From: Eonycteris spelaea
Lineage: Eukaryota; Chordata; Mammalia; Chiroptera; Pteropodidae
Direction of reading: 5' to 3'
DNA length: 64,000 nucleotides
Assembly: GCA_003508835.1 (NCBI GenBank)
Contig: PUFA01000081.1
Span: 1,984,001-2,048,000, forward strand
Position numbers and translations under genes: made by a program
Shown here: piece by piece, positions 47,166 through 60,950 of the stretch
Position numbering within the stretch: position 1 is the stretch's first letter
Layout of the letters: each line of letters opens with the position of its first letter
The notes under the pieces: generated by a model
The model's input: only the letters and a program-made list of their open reading frames with translations
Databases searched by the model: none
Told to the model about the DNA's origin: nothing

Positions 47166-48449
47166 GGAATTTGACCACCATCTCTTTTAACATTTTTTTT
47201 TTTTAAGTAATGAGAATTGAACATGGAATCGCAGTATGCAGGTGATGTTGCATGTTAGCATGAGCTTATAGTTCACATTTGTGTGTTGTTTTGTTTTTTT
47301 TATACCATAATGAGAACATTTCATGAACATACTCTTGAAACCAGGGGCCACAGGTGCTGGTTCATGTCTTCCACTAGTCTCTGCCCAGTGGATTCCTGCA
47401 GTTTCGTTCAGTGATAAAGTGATTTGTCGTTGACACAAGGAAGCAGTGGGGGATTTGGAAGCAGCTCACCTTGCGATCTTAGAACCCTCTGCCGTTAAAC
47501 CCATCCAGAAGTTTGAGGGGAAACAGCAGTGAGCACGTATGTGAAAGCTGGCCGGCTGGCTGGCTAATGTCTTGCCACTGTGCCAGCAGTTTCTGAATGA
47601 AAGCATGCATGCTGCCCATTAGGCTACTCCAGGATGCGATCTGGTGGCACTGTCATGCTGTGGCTGGCTATGGCACCTTGCTGGCTGGGCACTCAGTGTC
47701 TCCTGGGCCTTGCTGGCCTTTGGTGAAGTGCGGCCTGATCCGGTGGTAGTACACGAGTGAACATGGATTAAAACCAAGCAAGCTTTGCTGCGCTGCTTAC
47801 TCTCTAGTCAGTGCTGTCTGTGTTCAGAGGAAGTGCTGGAGTCGGCTCTACAGACAGTGGGGAAGAGAGGCTTTGTTTTGGAGCCTTTTGCAAGACACTG
47901 AGCACACCTAGATGGGGTTGGGTCTCCAGGGAATTGATGTCCAGTCCATACCAGTGCTTCTCAAACTCCCCGGAGTGAAAGTCCAGTCATATGTTTGGTT
48001 TTTAAATTTCAATCTCTCACAGGCTGATTTAAAAAATGCAATAAAAGTTGTTTAATAAAAAACTTAGATACATAAAATTTAGGTCCATTATCTTATTATG
48101 AGACTCAACAGACATGAAGTCACCATGTCAAAGTTTATAAACTCCAATTTTCAACTGTGTACTTATCTTTCACAGACAATCAAAAATAGTGCGTGGGCTG
48201 CCACTGCCCACGGACTAACCCAAACCCTGTCACATCTGGGTGCAAGGTGGGTGTTTTCTCATTGAGATTTTTAAAACTGGTTAAAAATGCACTTGAAAGG
48301 TGGGGTATTTAAGCATTTACAGAATACCCCAAAGTTCTGTAGAATTCTTCGAAATCCCTCAACCAAGACCTGGCTCTCTGCCTAGGAGGTTCCCCCGCTT
48401 GAGTTTCTCTTCCTCACTCCTTTAGTGGGGATATTTGAAATTTAAACAA

Positions 48450-49050
48450 ACAAACAAAAAGAACCCCTTTGGTTATGAAGAATTTGAAGCATACAGAATT
48501 AGCCAGAAGAGATTATTGAACTCCATATTCTCATCACCTCCTGGGTGATCGTTTTGTCAACTTCCCTAATCCCTGAGGTTGTTTTAATCCAGATTCCAAA
48601 TATCCTTTATTTTTTCTGTCAGTTTTTCAGTATGTGTTTCTAAAAGAGTCCTTTTAAACCTTTGTCACATCTGCTATACGAGCAATGATTTCTTAACATC
48701 CTCAATTATTCAGTTAGTACTTGAATTCGCAGATCTCAATAAGATCTACAGATTATTCTCGTAATCTATAGATTCACTTCCATCTCTGTCTTGTTTATTT
48801 TTTCACTTGAATTTGTTGTTGAAGAAATGCATGGTCTTTCTTTAGTCTGGATTCTGTTGATAGGGTCCCTGGGTGTACTTTCACACGTTCCTCTGACCTT
48901 TGAATTTCCTCTCTTCAGAAATTCTATAAATGTGAGCAGATTCAGGTTTGAATTTTTTGGCAAGGATATTTCATAGGTGTTCTCCCATTTAGATCTGTCT
49001 CGACTTGAAGGAGTCGTTTGTTCTGTTAATTGTCTCCTGTGTGTGTGCAG
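48450..49050 (-). mobile_element. Old L1M 3' UTR fragment, antisense
   Basis: Shares the order of old L1 3' ends: 'ctccatattctcatcacctc', 'gagtccttttaaacctttg', 'ttgaagaaatgcatggtctt', then 'agattcaggtttgaattttt'. No coding capacity. Confidence 0.55.
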
Positions 49051-50579
49051 TTACTTTGATAAGGCCCAAGCTGACCCTCTCTGCTGGTTCTGGGCTCCCC
49101 TTTATTCTGAGATCACCTAGCTGCTGTGTGAAGAGCAGATTGTGAGGTAGCATGGGAAGAGGTTGTAGTAGCAGGGATACTGGTAGTATGCCATCAGGAG
49201 AGTCCCTGCATTAGGTGATGGCACCTGATTCAGGCAGGTGTCTGTGGGGTGGACAAAAGTACATGGATTTAGCCCCACCCCTTTTAAGAGAAGTCACTGC
49301 CCCCTGTGCCTCGGTTTCCATGTTTGCCTCCTCTCTTGAAGTGAACAATGTATTTTTATATGCTAGTCACATAAACATTTATTGAGTGCCTGCTGTGTGC
49401 CTGGCTCTGGTAGCTGTGAGTACCCTCCACTGCTGATTATAAGTGAACAAATATCACAGATCTGTGGACATGTCCTGCCAGGTGAAAATTTTGGTAACTC
49501 ATGACCACTAGGCCATCAGGCTTCTTATAATCTCTGAGACCCGCACTGTACCTGGGCCAAAGAGGACCTTCAGCATCCCTGAAGAGGGAAGAGCAAACAC
49601 TCTTTCTGGTGTTGTGTCCTTACTGTATAAGAGCCACGGCACCAGGGTCTCTTGTCCTCTCAGCCCTCCTCTGGCTTCAGCTGCAACTTACCAGCACCTA
49701 TCTCTAGCAGGTGCCCTCCATGTCCCCACTTTCACCTGGGTCTTCTCTGTTGCAGGAGCCCACTCACCCAGGCGTAGTGCAGGCCACAGGGGAGTTAATG
49801 TCCTCTTTCTCAGGGCCAGCCCAAGACACTTCTACCCACCCTTCCTCTAGTCCATCAGGCGATTGTCCTGGGGGGTCCCTGAGGGAACCGAATCCCTACC
49901 TCCCCTAGCAGTGACCTTGATCTCATACCCTGCTTCCTAAATACACCTGCGTGAATGAGCACACCACCTGCTCAGATTGAATCCACAGACATCTGCAAAA
50001 GAAAGAAGTGGAGGCAAGCTGGAGGAGCTGTCCCCCTGGGTTTTGCACCTATGCCCCCGCTCCCCACACCAGGGTGTTAGGATACTAGGTTTTCCTTCCT
50101 TACACTGCTTTTGGTGAGACCACCACCATGGATGTTTTAGAAAGGGAGGAGACCAGCTGGGGAGGGGGCTGTGTACAGAGGTCAGATACCTGGAACACAG
50201 GGCACAAAGTCCCACCTTAGGAAGCCAGCACCTACACATTACCAATAGGGAACCCCTGGCCAGGTCACACAGTAAGTCTCAGAAGAGCTGTGGATGAAAG
50301 CCTGGCCTCTGGCGTGGTGTCAGGCTTGGGGGCCCCCACCATGGGGCTTTCTTGGCCCCTGGAGGTGCATCCTGCCCAGCTTCTGCCCTGCCCCTTGTCC
50401 CGGCCTCAGCTATTTCACCAGGAGAGTTCAGGGGCAGGTGGGCCCCACCCAAGCAGCCCGCATGGCCTCTGAAGCAGTGGGAATGATTGGCTGTTTCAAG
50501 AGAAGAGAAGAAAATTTGTAATTCATTCGTTTATTGTATACCAATTTGTGAGAGGTGAGATTCCTAAGAAGAAAAACTT

Positions 50580-50800
50580 GGCTTTTGAAGAAAATGCCTT
50601 CTTTTTAAAATTTTTAAAAAATTGAGCTACATCATACATACATAGAGTGTACTGATGGGTAAATTTCAATCTGTATATACACCCAGGTGACTACCAGCAG
50701 GTCAGGATGCAGAATATTCCCTGTGCCCCTCTTCTGTAGTGAATTCAGCATCTGCACATCAGACTTCCCAGGTGTGGCGAGCCCTAGGCCATGTGCACGC
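50580..50800 (-). mobile_element. Old L1M fragment, antisense
   Basis: Antisense L1 3' UTR type: 'ttgagctacatcatacatac', 'tttcaatctgtatatacacc' and 'caggatgcagaatattccct'. Confidence 0.5.
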
Positions 50801-52194
50801 TCATCGCCATCAGCTAGCATACGGAGCCCAGCCTAGGGCCTTGCTCAACAGTTAAGGACGAGACTCAGCAGTTGGGGCCAGGCACAGAGCCCTTATCTGG
50901 GGGGATGGGCCTTCAACAGCTCATCTTAACTCTTAGTTTGTTGAGGTCCCAGGATGGATGTGGCCAGTGGCCAAGGAAGGCTTTCTAGAGGAAATGACAG
51001 CTGAGCAGTCCCAGAGAGAAGCTGAAGAGTGACCCAGGTAGAAGGAGGTGAGGATGTGTACCTGGAAGTAGTAGCACACACAAAGCCCTGCGGGGAGAAA
51101 GGGAAGATGGTCTGTGTACTGGAACCCAGAGAGCGAAGCTCATGATGGGATGAGAGGTGTTGGCTGGGGCAGGAGGCAGGCCAGGAGGAGCTCTTGGGAC
51201 AAGAGAGCCCACAGGGCTGTGAGGAAGCTCGCTCACCATCTTGGGGAGGGTGGATGGCCTGGGTTGGGAGTGGTAGTGAGGTTCCTGTGGGAGGGGGAGG
51301 CAGCTGCCCAGGGTTATTCTCTAGATCACCACCACCTAGCCAGGTCTCATTTCTCTGACCAGGACCCTTCCCACCTTTGGCAACCACCCGCCACTCACCT
51401 CAGCCCACCACAGGACTGGGAGATTAGATTCTTGAGCCATTGGGAAGGCTTTGCCAGGCTGCAAGGAAGCAGCTGAACTTTCACCACCATCTCAGCCTCA
51501 GAGCCCTGGTCTGGGCACACGGCACCTTGTACCCTTTTCCTGTGCTGACCGTGTCTTTTTTGGCTCCCATGATACGGCTTTGTTGGTCAGGCTTGTGGTG
51601 ACATGATTCCTGGCCTCTGACTTGAAATGAGTCGGGGGCTCTACCTCTCTGGCTTATTTTCCTTTCTTTTCCGACATGGGACTGATGGTGATGCTGATGA
51701 TAGTGATGAAGAGCCCCCCACCCAATCTTTGAGGGATTAAATGTAATAACCTATGTGAAATGATCATTATGGGTAGCTGCCCCTATTATTACTATAATTA
51801 TAACTCAGTTTGGTTCTGTGGCTCAATGGAGCTCCTTGATCAGACAAAAGCATTTTGCCTACACAAAGCCCAGCCTCGGAGGTTGAGAACCTCATCAGAG
51901 GTCTTGCAGGGAGAGCAGGTCAAAGCTGGCACTAGAAAGCCAGGTCCAAGGCAGCTGACCTGCCTAAGATCCTCCATCTGAGAACAACCCCCAGAGATCT
52001 TCAGACAGACAAAAATGGCCGTGGCCCTCACCACTTTATGCAGTTTCTTCTCAGGATTATCTGCTGCTTTGGCCTGTGGGCATTAAGAGAGGTGTGAAGG
52101 CCAAGTACCTCTGAGGATAGTGCTGGCCTCGAGGCACCAAGGGCCTCAGGGCTCATGAAGCTGACCTTTCTGTTGGATCTGCTACAGGGTCTTT

Positions 52195-52450
52195 TCTGTA
52201 GTGGTCCCATTTTTTACTGAACCATTCTCCGTTGGTGGACAGTTAGGTTGTTGTCATTGTTTGCCAGTAAAAAAACTCAGGACAGACCTCTTGTGCTTGT
52301 TTTTTCACAGTTGTGCAGAGCTCTCTTTTGGTTATATTCCTAGAAGTGGGATTGCTGAGACAAAGCATTGACCCTTTAAAATCCTGACGCATACCCGTTG
52401 TCTTCTGGAAAGGTTCACACGCTCCCCAGCTGTGCCCAAAGCAGAACCAC
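52195..52450 (-). mobile_element. Old L1M fragment, antisense
   Basis: Includes 'ggacagttaggttgttgtca' and 'ctagaagtgggattgctgag', L1 3'-region landmarks. Confidence 0.55.
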
Positions 52451-54449
52451 TATCACTGGCCTTACTCTGGCTGAGCTTCGCAAAGGCCGAAGCAGGTCTG
52501 TGCCTCCTTTCACATGCAGGCCTCGCTGAGACTACGCCCCTCTCCAGAGTTCTGTCATCTCTTCCTGGATGACCAGTTCAAGCCAGGACTTCAATGGCCC
52601 AAAAAATCTGACCCTAGTTCAGTACATTGCCTTGGCCAAAAGCTAGAAGGGAAACACGTGCAAACACACAGATACATGTGTGTTCACACACACACATATG
52701 CATGCCAAGAAATTGCAAAGGACCCTTTCAAAGGATTTTTTTTCAGAAAGTTTTGTCAGTTTCTCCAACTGTGTGACCAGAGACAGACTATGTCCTTGTA
52801 CAAGTATTCTGGTCACAATTCTTTTGCAGTTGAGTCCACCAAAATTATAAAACTTGGGCAATTGGTCACAAGCTCAGAATTACAGAAATCTGTCTGGTCA
52901 TACAAGAAATTCTAATCATGAAATTTGGCAAGTTTTTCTACTGATTTAGAATTTTAAATGAGAATCGTTAGTTGCTACAAAGGACTGTGGTGTTGAAAGC
53001 TGCTAGCAATACTCAGTAGGGAGTGGCAACCCCTACATTTGTTACCTCTCAATAACTCTGCACTTGACCCATCTGCTGTGCCCACCTCTGGCATGGAGGG
53101 CAGCAGCCTTTAATTGACCAAAGCCTTACTTCTCAGACAGGAATGCCACAGAAACCACTTGTCCAGCTCCAAGCCGACTGCCCAGGTGGAAGGTGTGGCT
53201 TGGTGGAGCTGCCCTGTGCCCCAGGAAGACGTGTGTGGCATGAGGGTCTTCTTCCCTTGATTGGGAGGCAGGGTAGGTGGAAGTCTCCTCTCCCCCATGC
53301 CAGGTGATTGACTGAGCCCCTTCCTCCCTACTCAGAGCCACAGAAGTGGGTAGACAGCCAAGGCTGGTAACAAAAAGTGGGGTGCCACCCCACCCATGGT
53401 AAGACTCCTCCCCTTCTAACACACACACACTCAAATTAACACACATGCTATCCTGTTTTCTCTGGCTCCATACCTCCCACCCCACCCCTCGCTTCCACAC
53501 TGCCAGTGCTAGGGAGCTCCTTCCCTACTCAGGCAGCCCAGGAAAGTGGAAAGGGCTGCTTCCCTATGACTCTTTCACCCACCGCTCCTGTCAGTAAGTC
53601 TGCCCACCCACCCAGTTTGGGAACTGAGGGGGCACTGTGCTAGGGGGTAGGGGGGCTCCTGCCCCAAGGAGTTCCCTTTGGGTAACAGGCCCCTTTCTGT
53701 TCAGCTCCACCCTCCCCTCTTATTCCCATTGCACAACATGAGTGTGCATGGATCCTGCCATTTTCCAACACTAGGAGCCCATGAGCCAGGAGCCTGAGTG
53801 TGACTCTTCCGCTCCCCCTAGCCCAAGGCCTGGCTTCTGAATGGCAGAGAGAGGCAGCTTCCTCCGATGGTCTCAGGAACAAAGAAATGTTGCTCTGAGG
53901 CTGGAGCCTCCCTTGGGCCTGGGTACCAGGACTGCCTGGGAAGAAGAGGAAAACCTACCCCGCCCCGGCCATGGTGTTGGGAGAGCCAGGCCACATGCAC
54001 CTGCAAGAAAGGGATGTGAGTGGGCAAGTGCCCTGGGCTCTCTTATCTGCATTATTCATTGAATCCTGGGCTGAAGAAGATTCTTGGTGTGTGGGGCGTG
54101 GGGATGGCAGAGGCACCTGAGAATGTTTCCTCTCCACAAGGGTAGGAGCCAGGTAGAAATGCCCCAGTATATTCTAGCCTTACCCAGCCCCACCTCTGCC
54201 CAGGGGCCAGAGAGATCTGCACCTAGTTCAAGGCCAGACCCAGTCCGTGAGAACAATTCAAGTCCCCTCCATGTTGGGGTATGCCAGAGGCGGGTGTTGG
54301 AGGAAGAGCTGTGATAAGAGGTAGAGTTTGGGGATGATTGGGGCCAAGGAAAGTAAATGACCTGGTGTCACCTCATGAAGAAGGGGTCTGTCTTCTCCAC
54401 AGTAGGCTCAGTGCTCCTAGCAAGCTGTCCTGTGCGTCCTAATCCTGTT

Positions 54450-57400
54450 ACTTATCATCACTTATTTCAGACCCTCGCTAAAACTAGACAACAAATATAC
54501 ATGTGCTTGTCACCTAGATTAAGAATTAAAACATGGCAGGCGCAAGTGAAAACACCTGGATACACCTCCCTGCTCAGAGATAACTACTATCCTGAATTTC
54601 TTTATAAACTTTTCTTACTCGTATATTTGAATCACTTGATATCCAGAATTGTACTGCATGTGATGTGGGTTTTTTTGCCATTTTTTAACTGGCAAAATTT
54701 ACCATAACATAAAATTTACCGTTTTACCCACTTTTAAGTACACAATTCTGTGACATTAAATACATTCACGTTGTACAACCATCGCCACTATCCATTTCCA
54801 CAATTTTTCATCACCCTAAACAGAAGTTCTCTACACATTTCCTCTCCTCCCTGACTCCTAGTAACTCTAATCTACTTTCTATCTGTGTGAATTTACCTCA
54901 TATAGGTGGAATCATAGAATAATTGTCCTTTTGTGACTGGCCTATCTCACTTAGCGCTGTGTTTTTAAGGTTCATCCATGTTGTAGCATGTGTTAGAATT
55001 TTGTTCCTTCTTCAGGCTAAGTAATATTCCATGGTTATCATCTGTCGATGGACATTTGCATCGTTTCTACCTTTTGACTATTGTGAATAATGCTGATAAA
55101 AACCTTGGTGTGCAAGTATTTGAGTTTCTGCTTTCAGTTCTTTTGGGCATATACGTAGGAGTGGAATCTCTGGATCATATGGTAATTCTGTGTTTAACTT
55201 TTTGAGGAATCACGGTCCTGTTTTCCACAGTGGCTGTGCCATTTTGCATTCCCACCAACAGTGCACAGGGCCTTCGGTTTCTCCGCTTTCTGGTCAACAT
55301 TCGTTTTATTCCATTTTTTGGTTATAGCCATCCTACTGGTGAAGCTGTATCTCATTGTGGTTTTAATTTGTATTAATGTTGTTGAACATCTTATCCTTAC
55401 TGGCCATTTGTATATCTTCAGAGAAATGTCTATTCCAGTCCTTTGCCCATTTTTTTTGTGTGTGTGTGTTGGGTCGTTTGTGCTGTAGTTAAGTAGTAGG
55501 AGTTTTTTATGTATTCTAGGTATTAATCCCTTATCAGATATATGAATTGCAAATATTTTCTTCTTTCGGTTGTCATGTCACTCTCTGGATGAGGGCTTTT
55601 GATGCACAAAAGTTTTTAATTTTGATAAAGTTCAGTTTGCCTATTGTTTTCTTTTTTTGCCTGTGTTTTTGATGTTTATCCAAGAAATCATTGCCAAATC
55701 CAATGTCATGAAAATTTTCCCCTATGTTTTCATCTAAAGATTTCATAATTTTAGTTTTTACATTTAGATTTTTTATGTTTTACTTTTTTAGTATGGCATA
55801 AGGTAAGGATCCAAATTTATGCTTTTGTATATGGATATCCAGTTTTCCCAGTACCGTTTGCTTAAAAGATTATCTTTTCTCCATTGAACGGTCTTGGCAC
55901 CCTTGTCAAAAGTCTATTAACCGTATATGCAGGGGTTTATTTTGGGCTCGCTATTCTGTTGGTCTGTATGTCTGTCCTTATGCTACTACCATGCTGTTTT
56001 GATTACCATAGTTTAGTAGTGAGTTTTGAAATTAGAAAATTGATTTCCCCAACTTTGTTTTTTCCAAGATTGTTTTGGCTATTTAGGGTCCCTTGAAATT
56101 CCATATGAGTTTTAGAATGGGTTTTTCTATTTCTACAAAACACACACACAAACAAACAACAAAACACCTGTGGGGATTTTGATAGGAATTACTAGATTGA
56201 ATCTGTAGCTTGCTTTGGCCAGTATTGCCATTTTAACATTATCAAGTTTTCCAATCCATGAACACAGGATGTTTTTCCATTCCTTTATGTCTTCTTCAAT
56301 TTTCTTTACTGTTTTTTAGTTTTCAGTGTCAAGTCTTTCAACGCCTTGGTTAAATTTATTCCTAAGTATTTTTTGATGCTATTATAAATGGAATTATTTC
56401 CTTGATTTCCTTCTTAGATTGTTTATTTTTAGTGTATAGAAATGCAGCTGATTTTTGTGTGTCAGTTTTGTATCCTGCAACTTTGCTGCATTTGCTTATT
56501 AGCTCTAACAGTTTTTGTGTGTGTCCGTGTGTAACCTTTAAGGTTTCCTAAATACTAGATCATGTCATCTGCAAACAGGTCATTTTACTTCTTTAAAATG
56601 TTGATGCCTTTATTTCTTTTTCTTGTTTAATCACTGGCTAGAACTTCCAATGCTATGTTGAATAATAGTGGCAAAAGTGGGCACCCTTGTGTTCTTGTGT
56701 TGTTCCTGAACTTAAAAGTTTCAGTCTTTTACCATTTAGTATGATGTTAGCTGAGGGTTTTTCATGCACGGTCTTTATCATGTTGAGGAAGTTTCAATTC
56801 CTAGTTTACTAAATGTTTTTGTGAAAAGGATGTTGAATTTCATCAAATTTTTTTTTTTTTGGAAAAATCAAGATGTTTATGTGGTTTTTATTCCTTCATT
56901 CTATTAATATGGCATATGATATTGGTTGATTTCCATGTGTTGAACCATCCTTGCTTGCCCAGAATAAATTCCACTTGGTCATGGTATATAATACTTTTTA
57001 ATATGCTGATGAATTTTTGCATTAAGGTTCACAATGGGTATTGGTATGTAGTTTTCTGGTTAGTGTCTTGTTTGCTTTGTTATTTGGGTAACACCGGCCT
57101 CATATAATGAGTTAGGAAATTTTTTATCCTGTTCAATTTTTGGAAAGAATTTGTGAAGTGTTGATGGTAATTCTTTAAATGTTTGGGAGAATTCATGAGT
57201 AAAGGTATTTTGATCAGGGCATTTCTCTTTTGGGAGAGAAATGATTTCGATTACTGATTCTATCTCCTAGTTACTAGTTATAGGTTTAGTTATATTTTCT
57301 ATTTCTTCATGATTTTGTTTTGGTATTTCTGGGAATTTATCCATTTCACCTAAGTTATCCAATTTGTTGGTGAAAAGTGTTCCTAGTACTCTCTTATAAT

Positions 57401-58703
57401 CGTTTTTATTCCTATAAAATCAGTACTCGTGTTTCTACTTTCACTTCTGATTTTACTAATTTGAGTCTTTTTTTCTCAGTCTACCTAAGTGTTTGTCAGA
57501 TTTTTTTTTAAAGCCAGTTTTTGGCTTGATTTTCTTTATTGTTTTCTGTTCTTAATTTCATTTATCTGTGCTCTAATCTTTATTATTTCCTTCCTTCTGA
57601 TAGCTTTGGGTTTAGTTTGCTCTTCTATTTTCTTAAGATGTAAAATTAGGCTATTATTTGAGATCTTCCTTTTTTAATGTGTGCATTTACAACTGTAACT
57701 TTCTGTCTTAGCACTACTTTTGCTGTATCTCATAAGTTTTGGTGTGTTGTGATTTCATTTTCATTTGTCTCAAGGTATTTTCTAATTTCCCTGTGATTTC
57801 TTCTTTGACACATTGGTTGTTTGAGAATGTGTTATTTAATTTATACATATTTGTGAATTTTCCAGTTTTCCTTCTGATATTGATTTCTAGTTTCATTCCA
57901 TTATGATCAGAAAGGATACTTTATATGATTAAAATTTATTAACATTGTTTTGTGGCCTAATATGGTATGTCCTAGGGAATGTTCCATGTGCATTTGAGAA
58001 AAAAAAAAGTGTATTTTTCTGTTGATGGGTGGAGTGTTTTGTATATGTCTGTTAGGTACAGTTGGTTTGTAATGTTATTCAAGTTTTCTATTTATTGATA
58101 TTCTCTTTGGTTATTCAATCCATTATTGAAATTTGAGTATAGAAGTCTTCGTTTATTACTTGTAGGACCGTCTATTTCTCTCTTTAAATTTGTCGATGTT
58201 TGCTTGATATATTTTGGGGCTCTGAAGTTGGGTATGTATATGAATTGCATGTTTTAAAACTTTATGTAAAGGTCTCATTCAGGTGATACCATACTGTAGC
58301 TTGCTTTTTATATTTTGAATATACTTTTAGGATTCATTTATGTTGACGTGAAGTGCTGTGGTTCCTTCCTTTTCACTGCTGTGTAGGGTTTCCTTGCTTG
58401 ACTGTATTACAATTTTTTCTAGACCTCTGTATCTCCATATACATTTTGAAATTAGCATGTCAGTTTCTACAAAAAAATCCTGCTGAAATTTGATTGGCAC
58501 TGCATCAGATCTATATATCAATTTGGGAGAATATTGACATCATAATAATATTAGGTCTTTCTATTCATGGTAACTCTATTTTAGTCATCTTTAATTTCTA
58601 TCAACCATGTTTACAGTTTTCAGTTTATAGGTCTTGCACATATTTGTTAAATTCCTATGTCTTTTATCTTTCCTGATGCTTTTGTAATTGGTATTGTTTG
58701 TCT
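54450..58703 (-). mobile_element. LINE-1, antisense, long ORF2-derived tract
   Basis: Read on the minus strand this is much of an L1 ORF2 plus 3' UTR. Landmarks on the plus strand are 'aagtaatattccatggttat' (about 55018), 'cattcccaccaacagtgcac' (about 55250), 'catgtcatctgcaaacaggt' (about 56560) and 'cacttggtcatggtatataa' (about 56970). The reading frame is broken by many stops. More than one L1 copy is probably present, since some ORF2 segments recur after 58.2 kb. Confidence 0.8.
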
Positions 58704-59094
58704 TGTGGTTGTCCAACAGAAAGTGGCATCAAACCCACCACCACCCAAAGTATGTTTGAATGTCGAGGCTGATAATACCACACATGTACTAAGAAGCTAT
58801 GAAAAGGTTTATTACTCACATGATGGAGCTTTCTGGGGAAAGCAGCGTAGGTACCTAAGCTAGTACCTAAGCTAATCCAAGATAGCTTGATTGAAGAAAG
58901 GGGCTGATAGCTCTTGTTTTTATTATGGTTGGGCAATGGGGTCAAGGTGAGGATTCCCATATGTGGACTGGATATGCATGATTTAAACTTCCCACTGACA
59001 ACGAGGGCAGGAAGCCAGAGCGTTCTTACTGATTTGTCCAGATGTGGGCCAAGAGAGAGGGGGACGGGATTTGAAAGCTGTCAGTGGTCAAACA
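58704..59094 (-). mobile_element. Solo LTR inserted in LINE-1
   Basis: About 390 bases unrelated to L1 split an L1 ORF2 segment. Bounded by TG and CA. A minus-strand polyadenylation signal (RC of 'tttatt', 58808-58813) lies about 105 bases from the 3' end, as in LTRs. The tandem 'gtacctaagcta' (about 58850-58875) is an internal oddity. No target duplication was obvious and no internal viral genes are present. Confidence 0.55.
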
Positions 59095-59099
59095 TCAAA

Positions 59100-60600
59100 A
59101 ATGGACTCAGATTTTTATTACATTTATTTATATTTAAGCTTCAGGTGTTCATTAATAGTATATAAACATACAATGACTTTTATGTGTTTAATTTATATCC
59201 TATGACCTTGCTCAATTCCCTTATTAACTTCAGTAGCTTTTATTGTGAATTCCTTGGTAATTTCTATGTAGATGATTATGTTGTCTGCAAATAAGGGCAT
59301 TTATAATTCTTTCTTTGAATCTGTATGCTTTTTACTTTTTATTTTTATTTTAACTTAAATAACCTTAAAATTAACCTTAGATCCCAGGTTAGAACCTTCG
59401 TACAATGTCAAATAAAAGTGGTGAGAGTGAACACCCCTGCCTTGTTCCTAATCACAGGGAGAAAGCTTTCCTAGCTATAGGTATTTCATAGATGCCCTTT
59501 AGAAGACAGTTCTTTTTCATTCCTTACATACACAGAAATTTTATGGATTTTGAATACTGCCAAATGATTTCTGAATTAAGTATATGGTTTTTCTTTTGGT
59601 TTGTTAGCATGATGAAGTACATTGATTGATTTTTAAATGTTAAACCAACCTTGCATGCACAAAATAAACTCTAGTTGGTTATGATGTATGCTTTTTGTAT
59701 GTTGCCAGATTTGATCTGCTGAAATTTTGTTGAAGATTTTTTTCACCTTTATGCATGTTGGATATTTGTCTCTAGATTTCTTATGATGTCTTTGTCTGGT
59801 TTTGGTAACAGGATAAAGCTGGGTTTATAAAATAAGTTGAGTGTTCTCTGCTCTTCTGTTTTCTATAGAATTGTTATTTCATCTTGAATGTTAGATTTTA
59901 CCAATGAAGTTTAGAGTTTTCATTGTGAAGGGATTCAAATTATGAATGTAATTTCTTTAATATACATATGTATAGCTACTTTGATTATACAGTTTTTCTT
60001 GAGTGGGCTTTTATAATCTTTCAAAAATCATCCATATTATCTTAATTATCACATTTATTGGGGTAAAGTTATCATAATGTTCTCATATTGTCTGTAAAAT
60101 ATGGAGTGATATCCCCTCTGTCATTGCTGATATTGGTAATTTGTGTTCTCTCTCTTCTTTCGGTCGAAGTTTATTAATCTTAGTATTTTAAACAACGTTT
60201 TGGTTTTATTAATTTTTTTAAAATTGTTTTGAATTTTATTTTATCGATTTCTGCTGTAATGTTTATTACTTCTGATTACTGTGGATTTTCTTTTTTTCTG
60301 ATTTTTTAAAGGGAAAGTATAATTCATCAATTTGAGATGACTTTTCTAAAATAAGCATTTTAATGGTACATATTTACCTCAAAGCACCGCTTTACCCGCA
60401 TCCACGTATTTTGGTCGGTTGTTTCCATTTCATTCAGTTCAAAAACTTGCTAATTCCTCTTGTGAGTTCTTCTTTGACTCATGGGTTATTTAAAAATGTA
60501 TTTAAGTTTTTAATAATTAGGGATTTTAAGATATAATTTCATTATTTCTAAATCAATTTATTATTGGTCAGAGACATACTTTGTTTTATTTCAGTCCTTT
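59100..60600 (-). mobile_element. LINE-1 ORF2 fragments, antisense
   Basis: L1 sequence resumes after the LTR, with 'gtggtgagagtgaacacccc' (about 59420) and 'gttagcatgatgaagtacat' (about 59605). The frame is degenerate. Confidence 0.75.
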
Positions 60601-60950
60601 AAAATTTGTTGTTTTTTCCCCCCTAAATTTATTTATTTTAATTAGTTTCAAGTATATCGTATGTTGATTAGACATCAATATAGTTCGTAAAATGATCCCC
60701 CCAATTGCTCCCTACCTCCCTTGACCCTCCATCTAGTCAACATATTAATGCTAATTGCATTCCCTATGCCATGCTCCCGATCCCCAAACCTCCCTCCCCT
60801 CTGTCCATCACCAACTTGTCCACTATATTTCTGAGTCTGTTTTTGATTAGATTGTTCTTTTTGTTCCTTAGATTCTGCATATAGGTGAAATCATGTAGTG
60901 TTTATCTTTCTCTGTCTGACTTAAATACCTTCTAGGTCTATCAAAACAAT
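60600..60950 (-). mobile_element. Younger LINE-1 3' end, antisense
   Basis: Resembles the 12.77-13.13 kb element: 'attagtttcaagtatatcgt', 'ttgattagacatcaatatag', 'aaaatgatccccccaattgc', then a C-rich stretch. It is likely a separate, later insertion into the older L1 tract. Confidence 0.65.

Larger units (their letters stand above)
42700..54440 (+). other. CHDH: Presumed CHDH intron 1, proximal part
   Basis: No coding exon was recognised in this stretch. It holds a diverged 160-bp duplication, a MER5A-like fossil, MIR copies (45360-45480, 47085-47165), old L1 3' pieces (48450-49050, 50580-50800, 52195-52450) and a CA repeat (about 52661-52703). GC-rich unique sequence between these yields several open frames of 60-150 codons with no recognisable family. 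Confidence 0.45.

Noticed and set aside
50926..51476. Overlapping 120- and 153-codon frames on opposite strands
   Set aside because: Pro/Ser-rich, no recognisable domain or splice context; GC-rich intron sequence.
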